Shown: positions 23,961-34,641, counted from the first letter of the stretch. The stretch: 64,000 nucleotides of DNA from Mantis religiosa (GCA_030765055.1 CM060952.1:174045086-174109085); one strand, 5' to 3'. Notes: generated by a model not told the origin, from the letters alone. Program-made: numbers and translations.

Positions 23961-24816
23961 ATCAAGTAGGGAAATAGCTTTAGTAGAATTAGGAAAGACA
24001 AGAAGAAGTGGAATAATAATGTAAAGAATAATACAATTTTGGTATAGGTGAAGAGGGAAATTATGAAATTATGCATAAGACAGCAAAAAAGATTAGTGAA
24101 CTTAAATAGTTGGTGGGCAGAGATAAGAGGAATTATGGAAAAAATAGTAATGGCAGATATATGGAGATTAAAGGAAAGGAATACAAGCGATGTGGGTAAA
24201 TTTGTAAAGTGCAGAATAGAAGATATAGAAAGACAGGAAATATGGGGAACTATAGAAAATATGAAATCATTACAATTTTACAAGCAAATAAAAAGAAATT
24301 GGGGACGAGAAGCATATGTAGATTACTGCAATAGGCAAGAGAGAGAAGGGTTAGCTTGGATTAGAACAGGAACATTATTTCTAAGAGGGATAAGAGGAAG
24401 GGAAAAGATAATTTGTGAATTTTGTGGGGCAAAGGAAAGTATAGAACAATGTGTAACAGAATGCGACGAGGTTGCAATGTGTAGGAAAAGGGTTTGGGAG
24501 GAAAAATGGGAGAAAGTAGAGAAGCAGGTAGTAGCTATAAAAATGTTAACAGGCAGGGAGGAAAAGAAGGTAAGAAGTATTGGTGAGTTCTTGCAGAAAT
24601 TAAAAGAAAAATGGACCTGAAATGTAAAGGTTATAAGAAAGGAAGATGAGGGGGAAGAATGGGACTAATTAAGTAACATGGAGGCATGGATGTTAAGAGC
24701 TATCTGGCAGAGCAGAAGACCAGGGTGTCACGCAAACCAAGGTAGCAACAAGGTAAATGTAGCCGAAAGTTGTAAATTGTAAAATTTTGAAATATGTACA
24801 GTAAAAATCTAATCTA
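23961..24816 (+). mobile_element. 5'-truncated LINE fragment with target-site duplication
   Basis: It holds a 190-codon open frame (24048-24620, no ATG start, in-frame TAG just upstream). The frame ends in a Lys/Glu-rich region with a cysteine cluster, CEFCGAKESIEQCVTEC. Such CxxC...C...C clusters occur at the C-terminus of ORF2 in Jockey/I/R1-type LINEs. The preceding FYKQIKRNWGREAYVDYC and GLAWIRTGTLFLRGIRG fit the region just upstream of that cluster. A 3' UTR-like segment follows to about 24816. Flanking direct repeats ATTATTAAaTCTT (23948-23960) and ATTATTAAgTCTT (24817-24829) suggest a 13-base target-site duplication. The catalytic part is missing, so it is not autonomous. Confidence 0.82.
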
Positions 24817-24829
24817 ATTATTAAGTCTT

Positions 24830-25317
24830 GTGATTATAGTGCATTTGATTACAGCGGAGGAAATGAGAAAATGAAAAATTGGCATGCCAATTTAAATTTA
24901 GAGGAAGGTATGAAAATTCAAAAAGCATTTCCTTAATCATACGTCATCCATTGAATATTCCAGAAGTGTTTCATGGGATTGGCGTCGGACAGTTGGAGCC
25001 GTAAATACATCGAATAAGCTAAGGTGCATGCTGACAGTGTACACGGCAAGCTCTATCACTGGAGAACTAAAACCTTCTGGCTGTTTTGAATATGACATTC
25101 AAAAGTTCAGGAAAGTTTCTTGAGCTGTATAAGCAAGCGTTCATATGCAGCGGTCATCACGCAGTGTTCGAGCGTTAGAAGGTGCGGCAAAGTGAGCAAT
25201 GCTTGGCGATGTCGGTGAATTTCTTTTATTGCTGAATTTATAACCTGCCTTTGACTGCAGTGCTCTTATCGGCGATTGTGTCATCTCGTAGACGTTGGGG
25301 TGTTGGTACTTTGGATT
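24830..25317. other. Non-coding stretch, nothing recognised
   Basis: No open frame or repeat can be supported. Confidence 0.5.
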
Positions 25318-25490
25318 TTCTTTTTATTCATTAGATCACGCACACATTTGCACTTTCATTCATATTGTTAGACTGGGGAAGATGATTACCTCTCTTGGTT
25401 GGAGAAAAATCGCAACCCCCGGGAATCGAACCCGAAACACCTCGCATGGCAGGCAGTGCTCTACCGACTAAACTACAGGACCAGCCACAG
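25318..25490 (-). mobile_element. SINE-D (tRNA-like head), copy 1
   Basis: On the minus strand: tRNA-like 'ggctggtcctgtagtttagt' (A-box region), 'gcaggc' anticodon-side sequence, and B-box 'gggttcgattcccggg'. The body leads to a shared block 'tgtgtgcgtgatct', also present in the copy at 60935. The block shared with that copy continues beyond the tRNA-like part, which marks it as a repeat rather than a tRNA gene. Confidence 0.8.
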
Positions 25491-26741
25491 TGAATTTGCT
25501 GTGTTCGAGAGTAAGGTCTGGAGAGGGTGTCAATTGATACACGAATAAGTCAGCTAGCGAATTAGCAAGTGAGGCGAAATTAGCTGTTTTAGGAGCTATA
25601 ATGCATGAGATTTCACTATCATTTTTGCACTATCCTTGTCTAGCACGGGCGCTGGGTTTCTTTCCTTAAAATGGTCAGTCCCTTTTAAAGCCCTTATTGT
25701 ATTCCCTAATTACCTGCTGTGCTATGTGGTTGAGCACAAGCAGACATCAGTCGTGTTGCAAGTGAAGTGCCGGTTGTTAACGTGTTGGAAATGTGAAAAA
25801 TGTTTTTAGAATTTGAGAATCTTGTGATTATTTTAAATATAATGTTGGGAATGTAGCTAGTGTCTGTGTTAGATATAGTAGGCGTGTGATGAAAGGGAAA
25901 AGCCATAAGATCAAATGGCAGAGAAAGTGTGGTCAATGTCCATAAATTTTTTGTATAAGACGAATGTGAGGCCCTAAAAAGCAGAAAGCCAAATATATCT
26001 GTGACGAACATAATGAAATTTATATTTGTAAAGAACTCACGCGGATAAAAATTGCTGACAGAAGGGCCACGATGTACTACGAATACCTTCGTATCATTTA
26101 TGCCTTAATGCGATAGAACTTATATGGCCACAGATAAAAAATAAAGTCCCAAAACATATCATTTAAGCTTAGCGAGCTTAAAGTACTGTCTTATAGTGTA
26201 GTAGGTAAAGTGTTCGTACAAGTCCGGCGTGCAGCTTGTAAACACGTTGAAAAGATTTAACAGTTTTATTGGGAGAAAGATGGATTAATAGATGAAATTA
26301 GTGATAGATTCATAGTTAATTTAGAAGATGATTCAAATTGTGTACATTAGGAAAATTTTAAAATTTCTGACAATGAAGGGGAACAGGGAGCAAATTTGGA
26401 GGACGAAGAAGGATCATCTGCCACTGATGTGTCTACCCTTCTTGGCAGGACATCAAAAAGGGGTGGATTAGAAAGAGATCATGGGTATGCATTTCTTTCT
26501 CTTTCAAAAAACTAGGCGCCTAGTTAAATCTCGTGAACGAGACTGTGGTCAAGCACAGTGAATGCTGCTACTCCACACTGGTTTGAGCTCCAGCGAGTGA
26601 AAAGGTATTAAAAGAACATATAGTTTGGTAATAACAATAATGTTCTATCAAAATAATAAACCTGCAACTAAAGATCAAGTAAAACTTTGTTACAATTGTA
26701 TAGTACTTAGACATACTGTATTCCAGTCTATAGGTTAGTTA
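25491..26741. other. Non-coding stretch with weak coding-like traces
   Basis: Broken frames near 25880-26060 (including KKQKAKYICDEHNEIYICKE) and 26270-26470 (acidic, ISDNEGEQGANLEDEEGSS) look faintly like pieces of a decayed DNA-transposon protein, perhaps piggyBac-like. I could not establish family or continuity. Confidence 0.3.
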
Positions 26742-27660
26742 TACGAGAGCTGTTAAATAAAGAATGATCATAATTTTTTACAGTCATAATTTGACGCACT
26801 AAAATTCAAATTTATTATATTCTGTTAGCTTAATGCGAAACAAACACGCCGTAGGAGTTTCATTGTTGGTATTCCTGGTCCCCGCCTGTGAGAACCAGGT
26901 AAGTTCAGACATGTTCAGTATCGCCTACCGCTACGATGGAGGTAACATGCAGTTAAAGTTGATGTTGGAGCAAGATCCGCCGTTTCTTCCAAACGCAATC
27001 ACTGCTGATGAAACTCGGCTACATCATTTTGATCTTGAGGGCAAACAGCAAAGATCAGTGTGGAAATCTCCTTCATCACCAAACCCCAAAAAAGCAAAAG
27101 TGGTTGCTTCTGCTGGGAAATATATGGTCATCTCATTCATCTCATTGAATGGAATGGTTTATCAGCATGTTGTACTTGCACACACATCAGTAACTGGACA
27201 ATACTACAGGGATGCCCTGAAAAATTGCAAGTCCATATCAGGCGCAAAAGACCACATTTCCATGAAGCAGGCTGGATACTGCACCACGATAATGCACGGC
27301 CGCATATTGCCAATGTTGTTGCTGAATATCTTGCAAAAATCAGCGTGAAGTGCATCCCTCACTCTCCCTATAGTCCGGATTTAGCCACGTGTGACATTTT
27401 TCTATTCTCTCACTTTAAGAAATGCCTTCGTGGGAGGCATTATCCACCATCAGATGCAGTGGTGAAGGCTGCGGAGGCGATTTTGAAGGATCTCTCAAAA
27501 TTTTGTTTCCAGCATGTCTTTGAAGACTGGCAGAAACGCTGGGACAAGTGCATCGCATTCAGGGGAGACTATTTTGAGAAGGACCATCAAAATTATGAGG
27601 ATGAGCAAAAGTACGTTGTCAAAAAAATTTGTGATTATTCTTTAGTGAACAGCCCTCGTA
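26742..27660 (+). mobile_element. mariner-like element with both terminal inverted repeats
   Basis: Terminal inverted repeats are visible at about 26744-26781 (CGAGAGCTGTTAAATAAAGA...) and 27620-27658 (reverse complement CGAGGGCTGTTCACTAAAGA...). Each is bounded by TA (26742-26743, 27659-27660), the target duplicated by Tc1/mariner elements. At about 915 bases it is shorter than an ordinary mariner (about 1.3 kb), and the N-terminal DNA-binding part of the transposase is missing. It is therefore internally deleted and non-autonomous, but it could have been mobilised in trans. Confidence 0.9.
26833..27640 (+). pseudogene. mariner transposase pseudogene (DDD type)
   Basis: Two frames together give the catalytic part of a mariner transposase. 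Frame one, up to about 27225, has AITADETRLHHFD (first Asp), VWKSPSSPNPKKAKV and GQYYRDALKN. Frame two, from about 27225, has WILHHDNARPHIA (second Asp), PHSPYSPDLATCDIF (third Asp in a D34D-type arrangement) and FEDWQKRWDKCIAFRGDYFE. A frameshift near 27225-27260 separates the first Asp from the others. The frame runs into the right terminal repeat. The HTH DNA-binding domain is absent. It is inactive as it stands. Confidence 0.93.
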
Positions 27661-27769
27661 GTTCAACTCTACTTAATCCCTTAAAATTCCTGGGCCTGTC
27701 ATATTTTATTTGTATCATACCTTAAGGGTCCAGACATAAAGTATATGAACTAATGAACAAATGCAGTCA

Positions 27770-28035
27770 TTGAAATTAATTGACCTAATACTGGTCCAAA
27801 CTATGAAGTCTGCATCTTAACTTCTTACAGAATAGTAAATCGCCATAAAAGGGTATATGTCTCATTGTACATGAGAAATCCTGCTGGTTTACCCTAAAAA
27901 TAGGAGTCAGTTTTAAAGTTTGGCTTCATGTTGTTATGTTACTATGGTTCAATGGCTAAGATGAAACCAGGAAATCTAAGGCACAAATTCCTGCTATGGC
28001 ATTAATTTATGTTTTCAGTCTGGCTCTATTTTTCG
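27770..28035 (+). mobile_element. SINE-C, old diverged half-unit
   Basis: It aligns in order with the right half of the 55.2-kb dimer: 'ttaattgacctaata', 'ccaaactatgaag', 'cttacagaatagtaaatcgcc', 'gtctcattgtacatgag', 'ggtttacc', a decayed tRNA-like 'actatggttcaatggctaag', 'gctatggcatt' and 'ttcagtctggctcta'. It is heavily mutated, which implies the family has been active over a long time. Confidence 0.75.
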
Positions 28036-28261
28036 AAGGTAGATAATAGTAAATTTTCGAAATGCAGCCGTCTCCTATATAATTAATTATGAAGAAACTG
28101 CTTATAGTTATAAATATTATAAAGATTTGTTATTCTATTGTTTTCGAGAGGATTAATATTTTAGAAGCTACATCGATATTTTCATATATAACAGTCATGT
28201 TTGTACTTAACAGAGAACGATAAATACCATTTCTAAATCTAGAGTAAAAAGCAGATTGGTA

Positions 28262-28386
<125 letters not shown>

Positions 28387-28713
28387 CAAAAACCCATCAG
28401 CCCATAGAGGGCCAAGCACTGACAAACCGACTGCCGGCTTCACGCCCACATTCGCAATGTAGAGGTGGGCGATCATGCAAACGATACGGGGAGGAGATGT
28501 GGTCAGCATCTCCACAGAGATTTGGCTTTGGTTTTCTTGAACAAGGCCGCGTACTTCGTCAGCTTCTCGATTTCCTCACGATGCTGAGTGGGCACCGGTC
28601 CTATACCCGAGATTTAAAATCCGCTCCCTCAGGGGTGGGATCGAATCCGGGCCGCATTCCGTGGCAAGGAACCAAAGCATGATGCCTTAGCCCACTATGC
28701 CACGGCGCAGGAC
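28387..28713 (-). mobile_element. SINE-E, full copy with expanded microsatellite tail
   Basis: On the minus strand: head 'ggtcctgcgccgtggcatag', 'gggctaaggcatcatgc', B-box 'ggattcgatccc', body 'gtgcccactcagcatcgtg', and 3' end 'ccctctatgggctgatggg', which runs straight into (ATC)n then (ATT)n. The other full copy (23624) ends in (TTA)n at the same place. A possible imperfect duplication TGGTaAATAATA/TGGTgAATAATA at 28257-28268 and 28726-28737 is weak because one side overlaps the AAT repeat. Confidence 0.88.
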
Positions 28714-28737
28714 CTTCTCTCAGTATGGTGAATAATA

Positions 28738-30287
28738 CAAACATAAGAATGTATTTAAACAATCTATTTGATAAGCTCTGTGTGACCTTAAAGTACGACC
28801 GCCTCTAACACAAATGTTGAGTGAGAAAGCAGGTTATCACAGTGGCTGTCAGAAAATGGTTATTTTGCAATTGAAGCCTATTTCTTCTAGTTATGGGATC
28901 TTTTCGATTCCTGTGCTAACTGTTAAGTAATTTGCACTTTTGAGGGTTCTTAGACCTTATAATTCATCAATAGTGTTTTATGAGATGTTTAAAATTGTCA
29001 TTTAAAACATTCATCCTGTTTCGTGTACATGAAGTTCACAAAGGTGTATTTTCAGTGCAAACTATGTCAGTGGTATATTATTAACCTGATTTTGAAAGCA
29101 CATAAGCTCATGAAAATTAATTCCCTAGTTGGCAACAAAGCCTTATGAGTAGCGTTTCAGAAGCGCTATTCTTTACGAGTTCTGTGTTCATTGACCTTTA
29201 TATGTCCGGTTGTAGTTATAATAATTACTTTCAATTCATCACCTCGCCTTCTTTAGCTGTACCTTCATGTTTCTTAACGAAGAGAACAGCCATATGGGAA
29301 CACAGTAGTTCTTCATTCAGAGATACACGCCCCAATTAAACTCACTTTCTACCGCCCTTTCTCGTTACAGAGGTCACTCGTTCTTAAAAAAGAACCGAAT
29401 CATTATCTTCTCATCGTCGAAACGTCTTCAATCAGTAACTTGTTAAAGTATATTTTCTTGGCAGAGCCTGTGTCCTTGGACGCACTAAGCACAGAAAAGC
29501 CGTGATAGTAATAACAAAGCAGAAGCAATGGTTACTGTAATTCTGTTATAGGTAATGTTTGATTTATTGCTTCATTCACTTATTCATGGCTGCCCATAAA
29601 TTACGTTGCCAGGAGATTATGTTGTTGACGACCGCTTAGATTTACTGCGTCGCGGTCTATTGTTAGGCGATGGAGAAATTAAAAAAATAATAAAACTAAG
29701 GCTATATAATTCAGAGCCGGTCGCCAGGTCCAGGTTTACCAAGATCCGAACGCTAACGTTGCTGCAGAAAATTCGTGTAGGTGTGTATCAGATTGAATGA
29801 AACCTCAGATGACCGGAGGATGATTAATTGAACCAGTTAAAAATACCAGAGGCTAATCTACATACCTGTGTAAAATATACACCGCCTTCTCCGTACCAAC
29901 GTGTTGCTAATTTATGCAGCAGCTTACCTGTCCGTTTATTTGCCAAACATTTTCTACATTTCAAAGCTGGCAGTGCACGTTGAACACCAATCGACAATTA
30001 GTTTGCGTGCTGTTAGCGACGTCGTGTAGAATATCTGTTGAAAGAGAAGCTTAGAATACGTCTATTTTACTTTCCCTGCCTCTTACCTGTGGCGTGCATA
30101 GCAATCATTGTGTTCTATAATATTTATTCAAAAATACATGTTTTGAGGTACACTGAATACCAATTCCGTCAAAATGGAACCTATTTTTACTGTAACTAAA
30201 TAACAGAAAGAATAGAATCGTAGAAAATCTTTTATTAGATTAAAAAAATAAACGAAATAGTAAACAGAATTAAGTAACTAGAGACAG
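28738..30287. other. Non-coding stretch, partly GC-richer
   Basis: 29570-30080 has more balanced composition than the surroundings and no repeat match. It could be unique conserved DNA. A 64-codon plus frame at 29606-29800 shows no domain. Confidence 0.45.
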
Positions 30288-30566
30288 ACTGAAAAATTCA
30301 ATGCCATAGCCGGGATCTTCTGGTCTCCGTCCAGCCTCATTAACAACTGAGCTACTATGGCCAAAGTGCCGATATGACTTAAATTCTCCAACTGACTCGT
30401 ATTTTTCCCAGTAAACCACTTAGGAGTTCTCATAAACACACGAGACAACTACCTTAATGGCTTTATAGTTAACCACTATTTGGTCAATTAATGAACATTA
30501 ACTGTTCTTTCACACTGGCCGTGTGTAGGCTAAATTCTGCAAACGTAGAGTCTGACTGAAAAATTC
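30288..30566 (-). mobile_element. SINE-C, left half of an interrupted dimer (copy 3)
   Basis: It has the tail 'ctgaaaaattcaatgcc', a tRNA-like module (reverse complement; B-box region partly deleted) and a leader, reading on the minus strand. It is followed at about 30490-30566 by the start of a second reverse-oriented tail (actgttctttcacactgg through ctgaaaaattca). Repeat G then cuts in. Confidence 0.82.
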
Positions 30567-30877
30567 AGTCCTCCACAGGAGAGATAGTGTCCGACGCCTG
30601 AGACGCAGGGGGGTTGGCGAATGTTCCCACACCCTTCTTGGACAGGTTTATAACACCCCATGTTAGTACAGTTACCGACCATTCAAAAACGTTCTGACGG
30701 CTATTACTTTTGTGAATGAATTTTCGCGGTTTTAGAGTACAGAGTAAATAGGGCACATGTTTTTTCAGGGTCTGCTCCTTGTGCAGCAAGCGTTCTCTGC
30801 CACACACATTTGCTGTCCTTGTCCCACTGTGTAAGGCAGCACATACCTTCCAGATATATTCTTTGCGTTGCTGGACC
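30567..30877 (-). repeat. Repeat G, copy 1, with open frame
   Basis: This roughly 310-base segment sits inside the SINE-C dimer. Its reverse complement matches 56699-57010. On the minus strand about 100 codons from CAGCAACGC near 30865 to the TGA at about 30565 are open. They include RERLLHKEQTLKKHVPYLL, SRQNVFEWSVTVL and GTFANPPASQASDTISPVED. The second copy keeps the same peptide over about 65 codons. It could be a fragment of a mobile-element protein or of a retrocopied gene. I do not recognise the family. Confidence 0.7.
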
Positions 30878-31145
30878 GTACATGTTTTAAGTCGCCATTA
30901 AGGTAGTTGTCTCATGTGTTTATGAGAGCTCCTAAGTGGTTTACCGGGGAAAATACGAGTCAGTTGGAGAATTTAATGTCATATCGGCACGTTGACCATA
31001 GTAGCTAAATGGTTAGAGCGGCTGCACGGAGACCAGAAGATCCGTGGTTCAAATCCTGGCTATGGCATTGAATTTTTCAGTCTGATTCTACATTTCTACA
31101 ATTTAGTTTACACACGGCCAGTGTAAAAGAACAATTAATTTCCAA
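30878..31145 (+). mobile_element. SINE-C, right half of interrupted dimer (copy 3)
   Basis: Leader from 'aagtcgccattaaggtag', tRNA-like module 'ccatagtagctaaatggtta' with B-box-like 'ggttcaaatcc', then the long tail 'attgaatttttcagtctga' through 'acacacggccagtgtaaaag' to 'ttaatttcc'. With the left half it forms a head-to-head arrangement separated by repeat G. Confidence 0.85.
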
Positions 31146-31364
31146 AATTAAGTAAAGCAGAAAGAGCCTCGCCGCCAAAGATTTTTATTTTTTTGCTCAA
31201 TTCTTCCAATTTTTTCAAAAAAAGTTACGAATGGAATGACAGGCCATTTTGGTTAGAGCGGAAGGCCTTTGTTCAATTTTATGTAGTTTTATTTATCAGT
31301 TGGTTTATTTTTGTTGTTAATGGCTTGTTCGTGCAGCAGAATTATTGTTGGTAATATTAATTTT
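31146..31364. other. Short non-coding spacer
   Basis: No recognisable feature. Confidence 0.4.
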
Positions 31365-31875
31365 TTGTCTCCGTTCTTCACCAATGCTGGTGCTAGGAAT
31401 CGCTCGGGTTCTCTCAGAACGAGGGAGCCGAAACATTTGACCTTAGATAGCAGGGTTGAGAGATCGGCCCAACGCCTTTTTTTTTTTTTTTTTTTTTTTT
31501 CATTCACGTCCTTCAACGTTAAGTCTTATCGGACGGTAAATGAATTGGGTGAAATGATGCTCAAATGATCCCAGGGTCCATGGAGCTTAGAGTTACTCGA
31601 CATTCGTCTTGAAGGATGGGGGAAAACCCCGGAAAAACCTTATCCAGGTAACTCACCCTGACCGAGATTCGAACTCGGGACCTCTTGAACGTGAGGCAGA
31701 CGTGCTACCATATACGTTACCAAGGCGGGCTAACGCCTGGGATGATGAGATTAATCATGGAGCAATTGGTGCAATGCGGACAGGGGAAATCGGAGGACCC
31801 GGAGAAAACCCGCCTCAGCGCTGTGTCCACCACAAATGACACTTCGCGGTCACCTGGGCTCAAACCCGAGCCGCA
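31365..31875 (-). mobile_element. SINE-B-related element (B') split by a SINE-A
   Basis: Two pieces, 31365-31477 and 31732-31875, together correspond to the uninterrupted B' element at 58818-59095. Shared blocks are the 3' body with 'ggcccaacgcct' and the 5' part with 'gagaaaacccgcctcagcgc' and a 'cacctgggctcaaacccg' B-box region. The SINE-A at 31478-31731 sits between them. The tRNA-like head is truncated at the right end. Confidence 0.8.
31478..31731 (-). mobile_element. SINE-A nested in B', with target-site duplication
   Basis: A complete SINE-A on the minus strand: a poly(T) run at about 31478-31500 (its A tail), 'cacgtccttcaacgttaag', the body, 'gagattcgaactcggg', and the head ending 'ccaaggcgggct'. 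It is flanked by AACGCCT at 31471-31477 and 31732-31738. The B' copy at 58.99 kb carries a single AACGCCT at this point (as its reverse complement AGGCGTT), which gives a paralogous empty site. Confidence 0.93.
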
Positions 31876-32469
31876 TAAACAAATAATGGAGAGATAGTTA
31901 AGTAACTGCAATAAATTTCTTCTTCTGAAACTGATAACCCTGCATCTTACACCCCCAGGACCACAAGAGAACATTTTAGGAGATATTAGTTTCGATAAGA
32001 TCGAGTACCCATGATGGGTGATCAGCCCGCTGACTGGTAAATGAGTGAGGGAGACTGGACTGGACTGGACTGCGCTACGCAGGGTATTTGCCACTGAGGC
32101 CCAAACTTGATCTATTGTACCTAAGTCTCCAAACGAGGCACCCCGGGAAGGAAAGCTGACGCGAGAGGGTGGTCGTCCCAAGGAGCCGCGACAGTGTACA
32201 GGGTAGGGCCCCTACACTTAACCATTTGAAAACTCCCCGGAAAGGACAGAAAAACCTGCTGCTCAACGGTGATCGGAAAACGGCACCACCAGACCGAGTT
32301 CGGAGAACGAAGACAGTCCAACCGGAGGAGGAATTTTTATCATCCTGCCATGCAACGCCCAGAAAACCACCGACACTTCTACCCTGAAAGAGACCACCAA
32401 AAGAGGGATAATGTGAAGTGGTAATGGAGATGAAATGGAGGAACAGGAAATTTAGGGGATGCAATTAAC
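31876..32469. other. GC-rich anonymous block
   Basis: 32040-32430 is clearly GC-rich with a (GGACT)n-like start near 32057. Minus-strand frames of 154 and 129 codons overlap here without a recognisable domain. It directly adjoins a B'-type tRNA head at 32470-32704, so it may be the body of a longer element of that kind. This is inference only. Confidence 0.45.
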
Positions 32470-32704
32470 CTACCCAGCATGAATGTGAGAAGTAGATGAG
32501 AATGAAAGCGAAATAAATGAAAGGGAAGGACATAATGAAACAATTGGTTGAATGATGGTGGGGGAAACTGGAGATTTCAGAGAAAGCGCGCCCCTGCCTG
32601 CGCCGTGCTGTCCACCACAGATCACACATGCAGTCGCATAGGATTAAATCCGGGCCGCTTTGATAAGAGTCAAGTGGTCTAACCGCTCGCCCACGGCGTG
32701 GCCT
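32470..32704 (-). mobile_element. SINE-B-related element (B'), tRNA-like head
   Basis: On the minus strand: head 'ggccacgccgtgggcgagcg', anticodon-side 'ccacttgactcttatcaaag', B-box region 'cggatttaatcc', then 'gtggtggacagcacggcg'-like sequence shared with family B. The downstream body differs from the standard B copies. Confidence 0.75.
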
Positions 32705-32885
32705 AATAAATAGTTTCACCATATTAAAATCACAAGAGTTACAAATTGTGTACAAAAGACTCTGAAAATTAGAAAGGGCAAATAATATAATTTAGCAAAA
32801 CACGGAGTAAAACGTGTTTCAAATGTGACTAAATAATTTAAATTTAGCAAAGTAAAAATACAGGAACTTTGGTGTGGTAGTTATG

Positions 32886-33122
32886 TGTAAATGTATAGTG
32901 TTTAACGCACGCTTTTACTACATACGGCACGGCAGGCGATGACACTGATGATACATGAGATGAAGATGGAGTACCGGTGGAATGAGATGGCGGGGGAAAC
33001 CGGAGATCCCGGAGAAAACCCGCCCCAGCGCCGTGTTGTCCATCATAAATCTCACTTTGCGGTCGCCTGGGTTCGAACCCGGGTCGCCTTGGTGAGAGCC
33101 AAGCGGTCTAACCACTGAGTGA
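32886..33122 (-). mobile_element. SINE-B, nearly full copy
   Basis: Same order of blocks as the 20446 copy, from 'atagtgtttaacgcacgc' (3' end) to 'gtggttagaccgcttggc' (head, in minus orientation). It lacks about the first ten bases of the head. It is flanked by TAGTTATG at 32878-32885 and 33123-33130, a likely 8-base target-site duplication. Confidence 0.88.
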
Positions 33123-34109
33123 TAGTTATGAAGTATATGGTATATAACAAAACTTCTCTCTTTGTAACCTCAAAATCTTGTTTTCGAAAACTGTCAGTAC
33201 GGATGGTTCGCTACGTACCTCGCGGTAGTTACAAGAGGTTTCTCCGCTTAGCATTTCAGCGACTTGCGGCACTTACACTTCTCGTTGATATAACAAAAGA
33301 CGTATTTTAAGCGGATATAAAAGTTTGAAAGTTACAGTTTCTGTGCTATGAAAACATATAAATTAATAATAAATGGAATCTGTTTTAATTTCATCAGTTA
33401 CGACAGTAATAAACCTGAAGTATTAGGTGCACATCGGCATATACAGCATTAAAAGTAGAACAGTAAAAGTAATATATATTATTATAATTATTTCCCTGAT
33501 TCCAATCTTTGCTCTCCACAAGTTTCTTTCCTTCTAATGCAAAAGTATATTACAACAAATATTTTAATTTTTTCCTTTCTTTCTTAGTTTGAACTACTTT
33601 CGAAATGAAAATATACTGAGGGTAACTCATTATTATCGTTGGAAGAACTTTTGTGTGTTATCACCGTAATGCAAAACATTATGTAAATTTGTCACTGGTG
33701 AAGAAAGTGTTGTGAATGAATTATAATATTTGTATATTATTTTGTATTCCTTTTGTTTCTACCACTTATCTATGTAGCATAGAGGAGGAACTGCCTTTTA
33801 AACAAAAACTTAGTAGTAGATTTCCAAATAAGTTTCCATTTTAAACATATTTTGAAGAAGTATTAAGGAATGTAAAACTTTATAACTGATAAATATAGAA
33901 TTTTTAAAATATACGACACGCAGTTTTTTTAAACGAAATTGCTCAATAGAATTTTACCTCTGTTCGGAAAACATACTTTAAAATTTATATTTTCTGAAAA
34001 GTTCCTCTTAGAAATGAAAGCAATATATGTATAATTCTATAACATATTGCATAATTACGATATCTTGAGAGATATGCTAAAATGTATTTCTAAAAGCATA
34101 CCAGATTTA

Positions 34110-34228
34110 ATTATTTATTTACTTATCTATTTACTTACCTATTTACTTATCTATTTATTTACTTATTTATTTATCTATCTATTTACTTATCTATTTATTT
34201 ATCTATGCATCTATGTATTTATTTATTA
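34110..34228. repeat. (TTTA/TCTA)n tetranucleotide tract
   Basis: About 30 imperfect units of TTTA, TCTA and CTTA. The Ile/Tyr/Leu-rich frame across it is an artefact. Confidence 0.95.
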
Positions 34229-34567
34229 ACCAAAATAAGTAACCCTATTTTATCATTAACATGTTAGGGTTCAAGTTACAGAAACAAATAAATACAAATA
34301 TCAAAATAGAAAAACAATAATAATTATGTTTTTAAAATTTGGCCAATAAAGTGCTCAGTGGTTTAAAATACACAGAATGTTACGTTCATTCCTTTGAAAC
34401 CCTTAGCTATTTTTGAAATCTCGTTGTTCTGCGTTTACCTTTAAATAATTATTGCGTCATCTGACAAAATATTTAAAATTTTCAATTTCTCTTTGTTATT
34501 CTTTGCAAAGAACTTGCTACTACAATTTCTGAACGCCTAACTCGTTGCTTGAGCATTATTCCTGTAA

Positions 34568-34569
<2 letters not shown>

Positions 34570-34641
<72 letters not shown>
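34570..34641. repeat. (GT)n microsatellite
   Basis: About 35 uninterrupted GT units. Unlike the (TG)n at 49411, no SINE adjoins it. Confidence 0.98.

Noticed and set aside
25860..26470. Decayed piggyBac-type transposase
   Set aside because: Only short suggestive peptides in different frames. No TTAA-flanked termini or catalytic residues could be shown.
31609..31839. 76-residue protein containing HPDRDSNSGPLEREAD
   Set aside because: It is the translation of SINE-A and its neighbour. The same peptide recurs at 49.6 kb inside another SINE-A.
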